The notes beneath the pieces are model-generated. The model was not told the origin of the DNA. It did not search any database and was given only the letters and a program-made list of their open reading frames with translations. Of a stretch of 58,779 nt of DNA, positions 25,757-35,083 are shown in pieces. Position 1 is the stretch's first letter; each line of letters starts with the position of its first letter. The DNA lies in NCBI GenBank assembly GCA_022792415.1, contig JAAWAY010000139.1, positions 1 to 58,779 on the forward strand, read 5' to 3'. Source of the DNA: Eggerthellaceae bacterium. GTDB lineage: Bacteria; Actinomycetota; Coriobacteriia; Coriobacteriales; Eggerthellaceae. Both the position numbers and the translations under genes were made by a program.

Positions 25757-27796
25757 CTACCCGATCTGTATCTCACGTCCCGTCAACTCCCAGTTGTCGA
25801 AGTCCAGCACGTCGCCGTCGATAGCGTACTCTCTGAGCGATACATCTTTATGCCCATCGCTCGTGGTCATCCAGTAGTAGCGCAGGCGCGGGTCATCCGT
25901 CACCTCGAACACCGTCGGGCCGTACTTCTCGCTGTCACCACCGGCAGCATCGATGACCGTCGCGGGGTAGTCGAGGTGTCCCGTGGGAACATGTGAAATC
26001 ACAAGAGGTCGCGAAGCCTCCTCTGCGCTTTCCGCAGGCTTGACGAGCAAAACAGGAGACGTGGGCTCATACACCACGTCCGGGGTGAGGTACCAGTCAC
26101 CATGATCAGCGGTCAGGATGATGGTGGCCTCATCGTAAAGACCGAGTTCCTTCAGCTGGCGGAGGTACTCGTTCACCATCTGGAGAGAGCCGAGGGTCTG
26201 GATGTCCTGGTTCGTCTCATGTGGTGCCATATGACCCGTCTCGTCGAGAACAAAGGGGTAGTGAGCGCCCAGCAAGTGGATGAAGCGGAATGCCTTCTCC
26301 CCTTCCTCCATCGATAGACCCTTGGTCAACAGGCCCTCGTAGAACGACCAGTCATTCATCACATAGGGGCTGCCGTCCTCCTTACCCGTGACCATCGCCT
26401 GGTTGTTGACCTCGTCGGTGGTAAACCAGAAGAGGGGCTTGACCAGCCAGGGTGCATCACGGTAGAGAGCCACCTTATCCAAGATCCCGATGAGGCCGGG
26501 CACATCGACTGCCCGTGCGGGCGACTCGGAGGCGGGATGAATATTCTCGACGATAGGAGCGACAGCGCCAAAGGCGCCTGAGGGACCAAGGGAATCGGTA
26601 TAGACACCCTCCGTATAGCCGGCCGCCGCGATATCCGGCAGAAGCGTCGTGTCGTCATACCACGCGTCAAAGAACTCGCCGAAGTCATCATCCGACGCCG
26701 GCACACGCCCAGTGAGGAGGAAGGGCACCCCGTAGCGCGTGGGAATCATGGATCCCACGGAGTCCTCGAAATACGTAAAGCCGGCGAACTCGTCAAGCAG
26801 GTGAGGATCGTCGGCAAGAAGCTTGTTCATGAGCTTGGTGTCAAACGTGTCAAGAACGAACACGATGATGTTGCCGTCTGACCCTACCTCATACAGCCCT
26901 TCTTTCGTGAGCACGTAGCTATCAGCCGGCGCCGGCTCATGGGATGAGAACAGGCTCGCCACGCCCACGCCCTGCACGAGGATGAGGGCGAGGCTCACCA
27001 CGACGGCCGCCGGGCGCAGAGCCGCGGCCTTCTTGCAGGCGAGCGCCACGAACGCTGCGATGATGGCCACCCACACGACGGTGCTGATGGCCGCGATGGT
27101 CTTGTACCACTCCAGGTAGAGCGGGCTCCCATCGGCCACGGGGAGCGACTGGTTGAGGCAGAGCGCCTGCACGTAGGAGCCGACGCCCAGGGCCACGATG
27201 ATGGCCAACACCACGTCGAAGGCGCGCCCGCGCACGGCCGAGGCCAAGAGCGCCAGCACCACTGCGCCCGCGCAGCCCGCCCCCAAGACATAGGGCCATA
27301 CCTCGTTCACAGTGAAGATAAGGCTGCTGGCACCGCCGGCCACCACCTCGAGAGGGGCCACCACGAACACGGTGCCCACGAGAAACGCGCTCGCCGCCAG
27401 CGCCAGGCCGAAGCGGCGCGCCCAGCCCAACCGCCGGGGCTGGCGCCCCTTGCGTAGGCGCTCCTTGGCCGCCACGGCCGCGCGATCGGCCTCGGCCAGC
27501 ACCTCGGCGCGGTCGGAGTCGGCAGCCACCCGGTGGACCGCGGGCTCCACCTCCTTGTTCGCGTTCTCGTCGATGTGCAGCAGGCGCATGATGACGCGGC
27601 GGCTGCGGCGAAGCGCGACGCCGAGCACGGCGGACAGGGCCACCGCCACGCCCGCCAACGCCTGGATGGTGTAGGTCATGACCGAGGGATCCACATAGGC
27701 CAGGGCCGGGCTCGGCCACAGCGCGACGAGGGCCGCGGCCATCACGAGAAGGCACAGCGCGTCATAGGCGCGCAGGATCAGGCGTCGGGACGTCAT
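25757..27796 (-). CDS. Membrane-anchored sulfatase/alkaline-phosphatase-fold transferase (LTA-synthase-like)
   Basis: A 679-residue protein. Residues 1-275 carry about six hydrophobic spans with a charged cytosolic loop (about 65-125). The rest is an extracellular sulfatase-fold domain: NIIVFVLDTFDT (metal Asp), a Thr in SMIPTRYGVPFLLTG at the usual nucleophile position, HLLGAHYPF, and ILTADHGDW (metal Asp-His). This set fits phosphoglycerol or phosphoethanolamine transferases rather than sulfatases, which need a Cys or Ser. ATG 27796 overlaps the stop of the YidC-fusion gene (TGATG) with GGAGG upstream. The 5' third is GC-rich with biased codons, while the 3' two-thirds resemble the lower-GC cassette. 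Confidence 0.82.
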   Translation of the reverse strand: MTSRRLILRAYDALCLLVMAAALVALWPSPALAYVDPSVMTYTIQALAGVAVALSAVLGVALRRSRRVIMRLLHIDENANKEVEPAVHRVAADSDRAEVLAEADRAAVAAKERLRKGRQPRRLGWARRFGLALAASAFLVGTVFVVAPLEVVAGGASSLIFTVNEVWPYVLGAGCAGAVVLALLASAVRGRAFDVVLAIIVALGVGSYVQALCLNQSLPVADGSPLYLEWYKTIAAISTVVWVAIIAAFVALACKKAAALRPAAVVVSLALILVQGVGVASLFSSHEPAPADSYVLTKEGLYEVGSDGNIIVFVLDTFDTKLMNKLLADDPHLLDEFAGFTYFEDSVGSMIPTRYGVPFLLTGRVPASDDDFGEFFDAWYDDTTLLPDIAAAGYTEGVYTDSLGPSGAFGAVAPIVENIHPASESPARAVDVPGLIGILDKVALYRDAPWLVKPLFWFTTDEVNNQAMVTGKEDGSPYVMNDWSFYEGLLTKGLSMEEGEKAFRFIHLLGAHYPFVLDETGHMAPHETNQDIQTLGSLQMVNEYLRQLKELGLYDEATIILTADHGDWYLTPDVVYEPTSPVLLVKPAESAEEASRPLVISHVPTGHLDYPATVIDAAGGDSEKYGPTVFEVTDDPRLRYYWMTTSDGHKDVSLREYAIDGDVLDFDNWELTGREIQIG

Positions 27797-29748
27797 CACG
27801 CCACCTCCCCTCTCTCCGAGGATGCGGGCGCGGCGTGCTTGCCCGCCTTGCCGCCCTCGCGTTCAGCCTGCTTGGCGAGCACCGTCTCCAGCAGGAACTC
27901 GCCGGCCACCTCGGCCCCGCGCCCCAGGTTGTACACGAACTCCGCGCGCACGTCGCGAATGCGGTCATGCCACGACGCGCGCTCGGCGAGCATGGAGGCC
28001 ACCTCGTCGGCGAACTGGTCGACCTCCTCCAGCGCGAGCGACCGGCCGATCTGGTTGCGCAGGGAGATATCGGTGGGCTCCAGGCCCAGCTCCTCCCAGC
28101 GAGGGTTGCCCACCTTCATGGGCGTGTCGATGAAGATGGTGGGCTTGAGCGTGGAGAACGAGAAGTCGCACGAGATGGACGACCAGTCGGTCACCAGGAT
28201 GTCCGACGAGAACGTCGACTCGTTCGAGCTGAAGTCGCTCTCGAAGTACAGCTCGGCGGGGTCGTGCCCGGCCCAGCGGGCCTGCAGCGCCTCCCAGCGC
28301 GCGGCGTAGCGCTTCGTGTACTCGGGATGCGGGCGCACGATGATGCGGTAGCCCTTGCCCAGCACCGACCCGATGAGCTCGTCGGCGCAGCTGTCCAAGA
28401 TGTTGCCCTCCTGCCACGAGGGGCCGATGAGGATGACGGGGCGCTCGTTCTGCCGCCCCGCGACCGCCTCGTAGTCGGCGATCTCCTGGTCGAGCAGGTC
28501 GTAACCGCCCTTCACCAGCCGCTTGGGCTTGAGGCCGCGCTTGCGCTCGGCCGCCTCGATCTCCGCCACCTGGTGCGGGCCGGCGCAGAAGATGGCGTCG
28601 TAGTGGTCGAAGGCATCCTCGTGGGGCGTGAGATGGGTCGACGTCATGTGGTGGAAGAAAAACACGTACTCGGTGTCCTTGCGCACGTAGGAGCGCTTCA
28701 GGTAGTAGTTCTCCAGATCCTCGAGCGTGGCCACCACCACATCAGCATCCATCTTCATCATGAGCGTGATGGCCTTCTGCTCGCCGATGTAGTAGGGGAA
28801 GATGCGCGGGTTCTTCTCGGCCAACGCGAAGATCTGGTCGTTGGGGTCGTTGGTCACGTAGTGGATGCGCATATCGGAGTTGGCGAGCAGCCACTCGATG
28901 GCGCCCTTGAAGTACTTGTAGAAGCCGCTGCGCTCCGAGTAGAACACGAGGTGCTTGTCGACGGTGCCGAAGAAGCGCTTGTAGTCGGCCTTCTCGCGCT
29001 TGCCCAGCGGGTTTCTCTGGTACCACTTGCGCTTGGGGCCCGCGAGCGCGTTGAGCCCCTCCAGCTCCTCGCGGCTGGCCTCGAGGTCGGCGTAGTCGAT
29101 GTACTTGCGCGGCTTGATGATGACGTTGCACAGCGCCTGCACGGCGATGGACGTGAGGTTGGAGCACACCCAGTAGAAGGCCATGCCCGCCGCCACGAAG
29201 ATGCCCAGGACGAACGAGAGCGCGATGGACAGGCCGTTGGTGGTGTTCTTCTCCGCGCGGGACTGCTCACGCTGGAGCGGGTTGATGCGGTTCTGCGCGA
29301 AGCCCATGATGATGGCCGACACGCCGGCGAGCACGGGCATCACCCACGACAGGCCGCCGTCCTCCACGGGGATGAGGCCGAGAAACTCGGTACCGGGCGC
29401 CCCGTTGTCCGTGATGCGGTGGATGACGTCCACCAGGCCGAACAGGATGAGGATCTGCACGGCCAGTGGCACGAGCGAGAGCAGCGGGTGGTAGTGCTTC
29501 TCCTTGTACAGCTCGTTCTGCTTCTCACCGATGGTCTCGGCGTCGCCGAAGTACTTGACCTTCAGCCGGTTGAGGTCGGGCATGAGCTGCACCATGACGA
29601 TGGCGTTCTTCTGACACCACAGCGCCATGGGCATGAGGATGATCTTGACGATGACCGTGAACAGCAGGATGGCGACCCACCAGTTGCCGGTGAGGTCGTA
29701 GCATGGCTGCATGATGAGCGATAACGCGTCAGCAAGGACTTCCATCAT
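27796..29748 (-). CDS. YidC/Oxa1 insertase domain fused to CDP-glycerol glycerophosphotransferase
   Basis: A 650-residue fusion. Residues about 1-230 form a YidC/Oxa1 domain: NWWVAILLFTVIVKIILMP holds a positive residue (Lys) where YidC has the groove Arg, then the helical hairpin QNELYKEKHYHPLLSLVPLA and later spans. Residues about 265-640 are a TagB/TagF-type GT-B domain (VFFFHHMTSTHLTP, IIVRPHPEYTKR, DILVTDWSSISCDF), which moves glycerophosphate from CDP-glycerol in teichoic acid synthesis. No CDP-glycerol synthase is in the window. ATG 29748 or 29745 starts it; ribosome site weak. It is translationally coupled to the sulfatase-fold gene, so the two probably act on one polymer. Confidence 0.88.
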   Translation of the reverse strand: MMEVLADALSLIMQPCYDLTGNWWVAILLFTVIVKIILMPMALWCQKNAIVMVQLMPDLNRLKVKYFGDAETIGEKQNELYKEKHYHPLLSLVPLAVQILILFGLVDVIHRITDNGAPGTEFLGLIPVEDGGLSWVMPVLAGVSAIIMGFAQNRINPLQREQSRAEKNTTNGLSIALSFVLGIFVAAGMAFYWVCSNLTSIAVQALCNVIIKPRKYIDYADLEASREELEGLNALAGPKRKWYQRNPLGKREKADYKRFFGTVDKHLVFYSERSGFYKYFKGAIEWLLANSDMRIHYVTNDPNDQIFALAEKNPRIFPYYIGEQKAITLMMKMDADVVVATLEDLENYYLKRSYVRKDTEYVFFFHHMTSTHLTPHEDAFDHYDAIFCAGPHQVAEIEAAERKRGLKPKRLVKGGYDLLDQEIADYEAVAGRQNERPVILIGPSWQEGNILDSCADELIGSVLGKGYRIIVRPHPEYTKRYAARWEALQARWAGHDPAELYFESDFSSNESTFSSDILVTDWSSISCDFSFSTLKPTIFIDTPMKVGNPRWEELGLEPTDISLRNQIGRSLALEEVDQFADEVASMLAERASWHDRIRDVRAEFVYNLGRGAEVAGEFLLETVLAKQAEREGGKAGKHAAPASSERGEVA

Positions 29749-29769
29749 AGGGTCTCAAGCCTTTCGTGT

Positions 29770-30144
29770 CTAATCTTGCGATTCAGTGTCAACAGAGCGA
29801 ATCTCATCCGCAGGCTTCGGAGTACCATCAACCTCCATGAGCGCGAGCTCCTGCACGAGGAAGGTCACTTTGCTGCGCAACTTGGCGATCTCGACCGATG
29901 CGAGAAACTCCTTGATGAGCAGCACAGCAACCATCACCAGGAACACCAGGTTAGCCGGGGACTGCACATCGAACACATCGGCGAGCCAGAACGCGATCTG
30001 GGGAAAGATGGCCAAGATGAGCAGGCACAGGACGAGGATGAACCAGAACACCGTGTCCGATGTCTTGATCTCGGACTTGCGCACCTTGAGGATAATGAAC
30101 ACCAGCGTGAGGGCGGCACCGGCCACCAAAAGCAACGTAAGCAC
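29770..30144 (-). CDS. DUF2304 small membrane protein
   Basis: A 124-residue protein with three hydrophobic spans and a C-terminal helical tail, matching DUF2304. This family is commonly paired with DPM1-like glycosyltransferases, as here. GTG 30144 overlaps the stop of that gene (TAGTG), with AGGAAGGA upstream; the longer frame has no such site. It probably anchors or assists the partner enzyme, but its function is not established. Confidence 0.82.
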   Translation of the reverse strand: MLTLLLVAGAALTLVFIILKVRKSEIKTSDTVFWFILVLCLLILAIFPQIAFWLADVFDVQSPANLVFLVMVAVLLIKEFLASVEIAKLRSKVTFLVQELALMEVDGTPKPADEIRSVDTESQD

Positions 30145-30842
30145 TAGCTCGGGTCCTTCCTGAACCACTGAACGAACAGAATGGAGATGCACACTCGCAG
30201 CATGTAGGTGATGGACTTCGTGAAGTTGAGGTAGCTCTCCCCCGCCACGCGATCGCGCATCTCCACCTGCACTTCGGACACTTTCGCTCCATTGCGCGCC
30301 ACGAGGGCGATGGTGTCAGGCTCAGGGCTGTAGTCCAGCTCGTTGGCGAACAGGGGGATCATCTTCTTGTCGAACAGGCGCATGCCGGAGGTGGGATCCT
30401 GGATGTGCTCCCCCGTCGTCAGCCGGATCATACCCGTGATGAGCTGCGAGCCCAGCATGCGCGCCGACAGCGGCTTCTTCTGCGAGCAGAAGCGCGATCC
30501 TATGACGATGTTCGACCCGGTCTCCTCGGCATGACGCACCATGGGCAGCACGTAGGCCGCCGAATGCTGGCCGTCTGCATCGAACTGCACGGTATAGTCG
30601 TAACCGTGCCGCAGGGCGTACTTCATGCCCGTCTGGAATCCCCCGGCCAGACCCAGGTTGACCGGCAGGTTGATGCAGTTGTAGCCGCGTTCCCGGCAGA
30701 TGTCTCCCGTGGCGTCCTTCGACCCGTCGTTGATGACGACGTAATCGACCCCCGGCGCGTTCTTGCGCAGGTCCTCAACCGTGGAGACGATGTTCGCCTC
30801 CTCATTGTAGGCTGGGATGATCGCCAGTATCCTCGATTCCAT
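30144..30842 (-). CDS. Polyprenyl-phosphate glycosyltransferase (GT2, DPM1-like)
   Basis: A 232-residue GT2: IIPAYNEEANI at the N-terminus, YVVINDGSKDAT, and FDADGQH as the metal motif. It lacks the C-terminal membrane spans of longer GtrB types, and the adjacent DUF2304 may supply them. Such enzymes load a sugar onto polyprenyl phosphate for GT-C enzymes outside the cell. Candidates for those are the DUF6541, DUF2142 and YfhO proteins in this window. Confidence 0.87.
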   Translation of the reverse strand: MESRILAIIPAYNEEANIVSTVEDLRKNAPGVDYVVINDGSKDATGDICRERGYNCINLPVNLGLAGGFQTGMKYALRHGYDYTVQFDADGQHSAAYVLPMVRHAEETGSNIVIGSRFCSQKKPLSARMLGSQLITGMIRLTTGEHIQDPTSGMRLFDKKMIPLFANELDYSPEPDTIALVARNGAKVSEVQVEMRDRVAGESYLNFTKSITYMLRVCISILFVQWFRKDPS

Positions 30843-30933
30843 GTGCTCCCCGTACCCCGTGGATAGTCAGCTCCAGCGCTCGTCGGGCGCCGACGTTTCA
30901 TTGTAATACGAGCAGACGGGTCGCACCCCGACA

Positions 30934-33117
30934 TCAAGGCAATTCCAGAGAGACGGCGCCATCTTCTCCCGCTCCACCAGTCGCGCTTACACCTTTCGGC
31001 ACATCGCCCGACGAAGGTCCTTGCGCCTCCCCCGACGTGAGGAGGGAGGCATCTCCCGTTCCGTCTATTCGGTACAGGCGCATGTTCCCGCGTGCCAGGA
31101 CGAGCGTGAATCCCGGGGTGTCCGGGTCGATAGCGTTGATGCCCTCCCACTGCTCGGCACGGTAGGCATGCGTGAACCGGCCAATCCCGCCGCCGTCAGC
31201 GCTGAGCAGTAAGACGTAGCGCGCCTGGGTTCTACGCACCGCCTCCTGCACCTCAGGATCGGTCGCGTAGAGGTTCAGATGCTCGCGTATGATCCTACTC
31301 GCCGAAGCTTCCCCCTCCTCACCGTATCCGCTCATGTAGCGGTAGAGCAGGTGGATGCCGTCCACGCCGTAGAGGTACATCGATCCGTCGTAGGGCTGGT
31401 TGATGACGACCGCATCACCCACGATGGCCTTCACCTCCTCGGCGAAGGCCGCCTTCGCCTCACCGTAGGGGCGCGCCTCCTCAGATCCCCCAGCGTCCTC
31501 AGGCGGAGCGTTCTGCTTCACCAGGAACTCGAAGGGCGTCTCAAGGTGCCGCCCCTCCCCCTCACCCTGCTCCACGGGCACGAAGTAGGACCCGCAAAAG
31601 CAGAGGATCCCCAGCACGGCGCCGAGGACGAACCGCGCGGATTTCCTTAGGCGCGCGGGCACAACCTTGGCGAAAATCGCGCAGCATGACGCCAGGCCAA
31701 GCGCCGCGAGGGGCATGGCGGCAAAGGCGAGCAGCGCGCCCACACGACACGGGTCGGTGTACCAGAACCCGCCCAGCACCTGCTTCAGGGGCCCCTCCGT
31801 CGCCGTGGTCACGACGAAGATGAGCAGCGCAAGGATGTAGGAGACCGAAAGCCACGCCGTACGAGGCCGACGCAGGGCGACGATCGCGCCGACCACGACG
31901 AAGGCCGCCAGCACCCATTGGGACGGGTTGTAGGCCACGGCAAGGGACAAGGCGTTTCGCAGGGCCTCCGGCACCGTGGCATAGGAATCCCAGTGATAGT
32001 TGACGACACTTTGCATGAACGGCGCGTGGTAGAGCGCCATCCAGGCGACGATGGCGACCCCGCCGGCACTGAGAGCCGCCAGCATACGCGCCGCGAGCGC
32101 TCTCCAGCCCGACAAACGCCGAATCGCCGACCATTGCGTCGCCCGCCACACGCAGTAGGGCATCAGGAGCACCGCGGCCGAGAAGAGCGCGTTTGGCTGC
32201 AGGACGCCCAGGGAGAGAAAGCAGAAGACGGCCGGGGTGGCGAGCTGTCGCCGCCGTGACCCGTCCGCCCGACGTCGTCCGGTCATCGCCAAGACAAGGG
32301 CGAGAAAGGAGGGCAGCACGGCCGTGGCGGCAGCGTTGGGGAACAGCTGCCAGCTCGAGTAGAGCGCCCAGGGAAACGCCGCGAAGCACAGGCACGACAC
32401 CGATCCCATCGCAACCACCATGCGCTTCTCGGGAAACAAGGTGCTCATCAGCAGGAACATGCCCGCCGGGAACACGGCGCCGGCGAAGAGGGCGTTGACC
32501 GCGTTTGCCGCCACGACCACCGACACCCCCGACAGATCAGCAACGAGCGCGGTCGCCACATGCCATCCCGCCGGGTAGAAGCGCATCCCCGGGAAAGGAT
32601 CGGCGGCCAAATCGACCATCGTCTTGTACTGGCTCACGTTCAGAAAGGACCAGTCACCCGAGTCCAAGAACGCGCGAACCGTGCCGAAGTGAAACACGTT
32701 GTCCCACGCCTGAGGCGGCATGGCCGGATCCGCGAAGGGCTTTACCAGCACGACGAGGGCCACCAGCACGCCGAGGACGACGGCAAGCCCGAGCCCCCAG
32801 GCCTGATATCCCGCCTCGGAGGGGCTGCTCGCCTCCGCCGCTCGAAAGCCCAACGCTCCCTTGTGGGCCATCATCCAGAGAACCGCTCCCACCGCTCCCG
32901 CGATGACCAAAGCCATCAAGAGAAGCACGGCGCCGTTCAGCGGCACACCGATTAGGGAGAACACGAGGGCAGTCAAGCTGTAGACGGCAATCGAGCATCC
33001 GGGGGCGACGGCCAGCGCGTAGGGCCACCCCATCCCCGCGCCGCGGCAGGGCAGCACCCCCGGCACCAGAAGCAGCATCGCCCCCAGAGCAAAGCTGAAG
33101 AAAAACTCACCCCACAT
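30934..33117 (-). CDS. DUF6541-like large membrane protein (probable GT-C glycosyltransferase)
   Basis: About 727 residues with a dozen or more spans in the first 520, then an extracellular C-terminal domain. MPPQAWDNVFHFGTVRAFLD and DPFPGMRFYPAGWH lie in the first large loop, as in DUF6541 proteins of actinobacteria. The loop acidic residues suit a GT-C enzyme using lipid-phosphate sugars. The start is uncertain: ATG 33117 is used, while TTG 33144 or 33171 in frame would add a basic N-terminal stretch. None has a good ribosome site. Divergent function from DUF2142 next to it is not resolved. Confidence 0.75.
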   Translation of the reverse strand: MWGEFFFSFALGAMLLLVPGVLPCRGAGMGWPYALAVAPGCSIAVYSLTALVFSLIGVPLNGAVLLLMALVIAGAVGAVLWMMAHKGALGFRAAEASSPSEAGYQAWGLGLAVVLGVLVALVVLVKPFADPAMPPQAWDNVFHFGTVRAFLDSGDWSFLNVSQYKTMVDLAADPFPGMRFYPAGWHVATALVADLSGVSVVVAANAVNALFAGAVFPAGMFLLMSTLFPEKRMVVAMGSVSCLCFAAFPWALYSSWQLFPNAAATAVLPSFLALVLAMTGRRRADGSRRRQLATPAVFCFLSLGVLQPNALFSAAVLLMPYCVWRATQWSAIRRLSGWRALAARMLAALSAGGVAIVAWMALYHAPFMQSVVNYHWDSYATVPEALRNALSLAVAYNPSQWVLAAFVVVGAIVALRRPRTAWLSVSYILALLIFVVTTATEGPLKQVLGGFWYTDPCRVGALLAFAAMPLAALGLASCCAIFAKVVPARLRKSARFVLGAVLGILCFCGSYFVPVEQGEGEGRHLETPFEFLVKQNAPPEDAGGSEEARPYGEAKAAFAEEVKAIVGDAVVINQPYDGSMYLYGVDGIHLLYRYMSGYGEEGEASASRIIREHLNLYATDPEVQEAVRRTQARYVLLLSADGGGIGRFTHAYRAEQWEGINAIDPDTPGFTLVLARGNMRLYRIDGTGDASLLTSGEAQGPSSGDVPKGVSATGGAGEDGAVSLELP

Positions 33118-33171
33118 AAGCCAAATGCTTTTCCCTCGACGCAATCGCCTAGCAGTACCTCGGACAAACAA

Positions 33172-33493
33172 GCTGCTTTAGTGTAGCAGAGCCCGCATTC
33201 AAGCGGCGCCGTTCCTCCCGCAGGGTCTGATTATCCCGTCAGGCAACAAGCGCCAAGGAATAGACGCACGTGAGATAGGAGGCGTTCATGAGCGCAAAGC
33301 CCAGAGACAGCGGCAGGAAGAAGTCACCCCTCTCCTTCTCGTGTCCCCGCTTGATCAGAGAGGGGAAAGAGCCAGATCGATGCATGAGCAAGGAGCGCCC
33401 TCACTTTTAGAGAACGAGGGGGGCCATGTTGACAGCAATAGCCTGCCGTTCGAGGAGAGCTGGCCTCCTCAGCGGAAAACAAGCCGGTGTGTC
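33172..33493. other. Intergenic stretch with a possible gene remnant
   Basis: This 322-base gap lies between two leftward membrane-protein genes. On the minus strand, about 33386-33239 reads as a membrane-protein-like tail (RGDFFLPLSLG, then FALMNASYLTCVYSLALVA and a stop). The two parts are in different frames, broken at a run of four G. This may be the end of a decayed transporter or GT-C gene. No promoter or RNA is evident. Confidence 0.3.
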
Positions 33494-35083
33494 CTAGTGA
33501 AGCAACCCGATATAAACCTGCCAGAGACCTGCGTAGTTGAGCGCGAGCATAGCCGCGAGGATCAGGCCGTGACATACGACCCCCCGTGGGGCAAAACGCT
33601 TCACCTGACGCGGCCCGATGAATACCAGGAAGGCGAACACGAGGGGCAGGATGTAGCGTGGCTGGCACCCCGCCACCGTCTGGCTCGCCACCGCCGTGAA
33701 CGAGACGTACATGCTCGTCGCCACAAGCACAAGCGTGGCCGCGGAAAGAACGACGACGAGCAGCCTCGCGCGCCAGGTGTTCACCCCATCATCGCAGGGA
33801 GCCTTGTCCGTAAGGGCCGTGAACGCCGTCACGAGCAAGATGGCCACCCATATCCAGGGAGAGCAGAAGCCCAGATACGCATAGAACGTAATGTAGCCCT
33901 GGCTATCGGGTATCGAGAGGTACTGCGCGAGGAACGAGAGGCAGATGCCGGCATACTCGACGGGATTTGAGAGGATGAACTTGATCTGTTCGATCGAGTT
34001 GACATCACTGCCGCCTCGCGTATCGCCCGTCCCGGGCCCCGATACGACGAAGTAAGGAATGGCGAAGCTGAGGAGCACGAACAGCATCGCTCCTACAACG
34101 GCGGCCCTGAACAGCCGCGACTGTCTCGCCGTCGCGAACGAAGAACGCGGGACGAGAAGGCACAGGAGGATGAGGGGGAAGTAGATGGCCTTCGGCCCCA
34201 TGCCGATGACGAACGCCCCGATCATGAGAGCTGCCTCACGAAGGGACAACTTCTCATCAGGCCGCTGGAGCGCGCCGACGAGGAAGGCCACGCCCGTCAT
34301 GACGAAAGCATTGACCCAATAGTCATAGCTGTAGGTGGAGGCGATGAACAGCATCGTGGGGTAGAGCGCGACCGTTGCGAAGATCATTTTCCCCGAGCGT
34401 AGCCTCCTCATGCCGAAGAAGAGGACAACGGAGTAGATCACAGCATAGACGAGACGCGCGAGAACGAACTTAGTCGAAAAAGACAGCCCGAGCAACGAGA
34501 GGCCGAAATAGAGGACGGACGCCGGCATGCTGGCGATCTTCTTGTACGCATCACGCAATGACCCGTGGATGACAACGCCCTTCGAGCCCTCTTGTCCCTC
34601 TAGTTGGTCGAGCTCCTCAGCCCGTTCGTCGATCTTCTCGATTTCGGTGTTAACGGTGGAATCGGCTCGGTACATGATCGACTCATCCGCAAGGTCGAGT
34701 TCCTCAGTCCTGTCCACATCAGACCATTCGAGCATGAACTGGTAATGCGAGTCGAGATCCCACGATACCTCGTTTACGCTATAGGACAGCGATGAGAAGC
34801 ACGTGAACACGAGGGTGCAGCACAGAAACACGTTCTCCGGCCTGCTCGCCAGGTCCTTCCGGAACACCGCGAACGACAGGCCCGAGAAGCTGAGGGCGAG
34901 CACAAAGCCCCAGTGGTAGCTGCTCGTCGCGTAGCCCAAGGAGCCGACGATGCCCGTGAAGGCGGTTGCGAGCAGGAAGGCGGCGAACGCCGCCAGAGCG
35001 AGCGCAACGGCTTTCTGCGGAACGGTGTCGCCGTTCCAGAAGGCCAAGGCACCTCGACCCTCCTTGTCGCTTAGCTGGTTCAA
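33494..35083 (-). CDS. DUF2142 membrane protein (probable GT-C-like)
   Basis: About 529 residues with some twelve spans and a large extracellular loop after the second span region (acidic, about residues 110-180). It matches DUF2142 proteins that sit in surface-polysaccharide loci. TTG 35083 is preferred because AAGGAG lies five bases upstream; in-frame ATG 35101 sits directly on GAGGGAG, too close. The enzymatic role is inferred only from the fold class and context. Confidence 0.78.
   Translation of the reverse strand: MNQLSDKEGRGALAFWNGDTVPQKAVALALAAFAAFLLATAFTGIVGSLGYATSSYHWGFVLALSFSGLSFAVFRKDLASRPENVFLCCTLVFTCFSSLSYSVNEVSWDLDSHYQFMLEWSDVDRTEELDLADESIMYRADSTVNTEIEKIDERAEELDQLEGQEGSKGVVIHGSLRDAYKKIASMPASVLYFGLSLLGLSFSTKFVLARLVYAVIYSVVLFFGMRRLRSGKMIFATVALYPTMLFIASTYSYDYWVNAFVMTGVAFLVGALQRPDEKLSLREAALMIGAFVIGMGPKAIYFPLILLCLLVPRSSFATARQSRLFRAAVVGAMLFVLLSFAIPYFVVSGPGTGDTRGGSDVNSIEQIKFILSNPVEYAGICLSFLAQYLSIPDSQGYITFYAYLGFCSPWIWVAILLVTAFTALTDKAPCDDGVNTWRARLLVVVLSAATLVLVATSMYVSFTAVASQTVAGCQPRYILPLVFAFLVFIGPRQVKRFAPRGVVCHGLILAAMLALNYAGLWQVYIGLLH

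Noticed and set aside
25757-27796. True sulfatase
   Set aside because: No Cys/Ser formylglycine signature (C/S-x-P-x-R) is present. A Thr stands at the nucleophile position, as in phosphotransferases of the fold.
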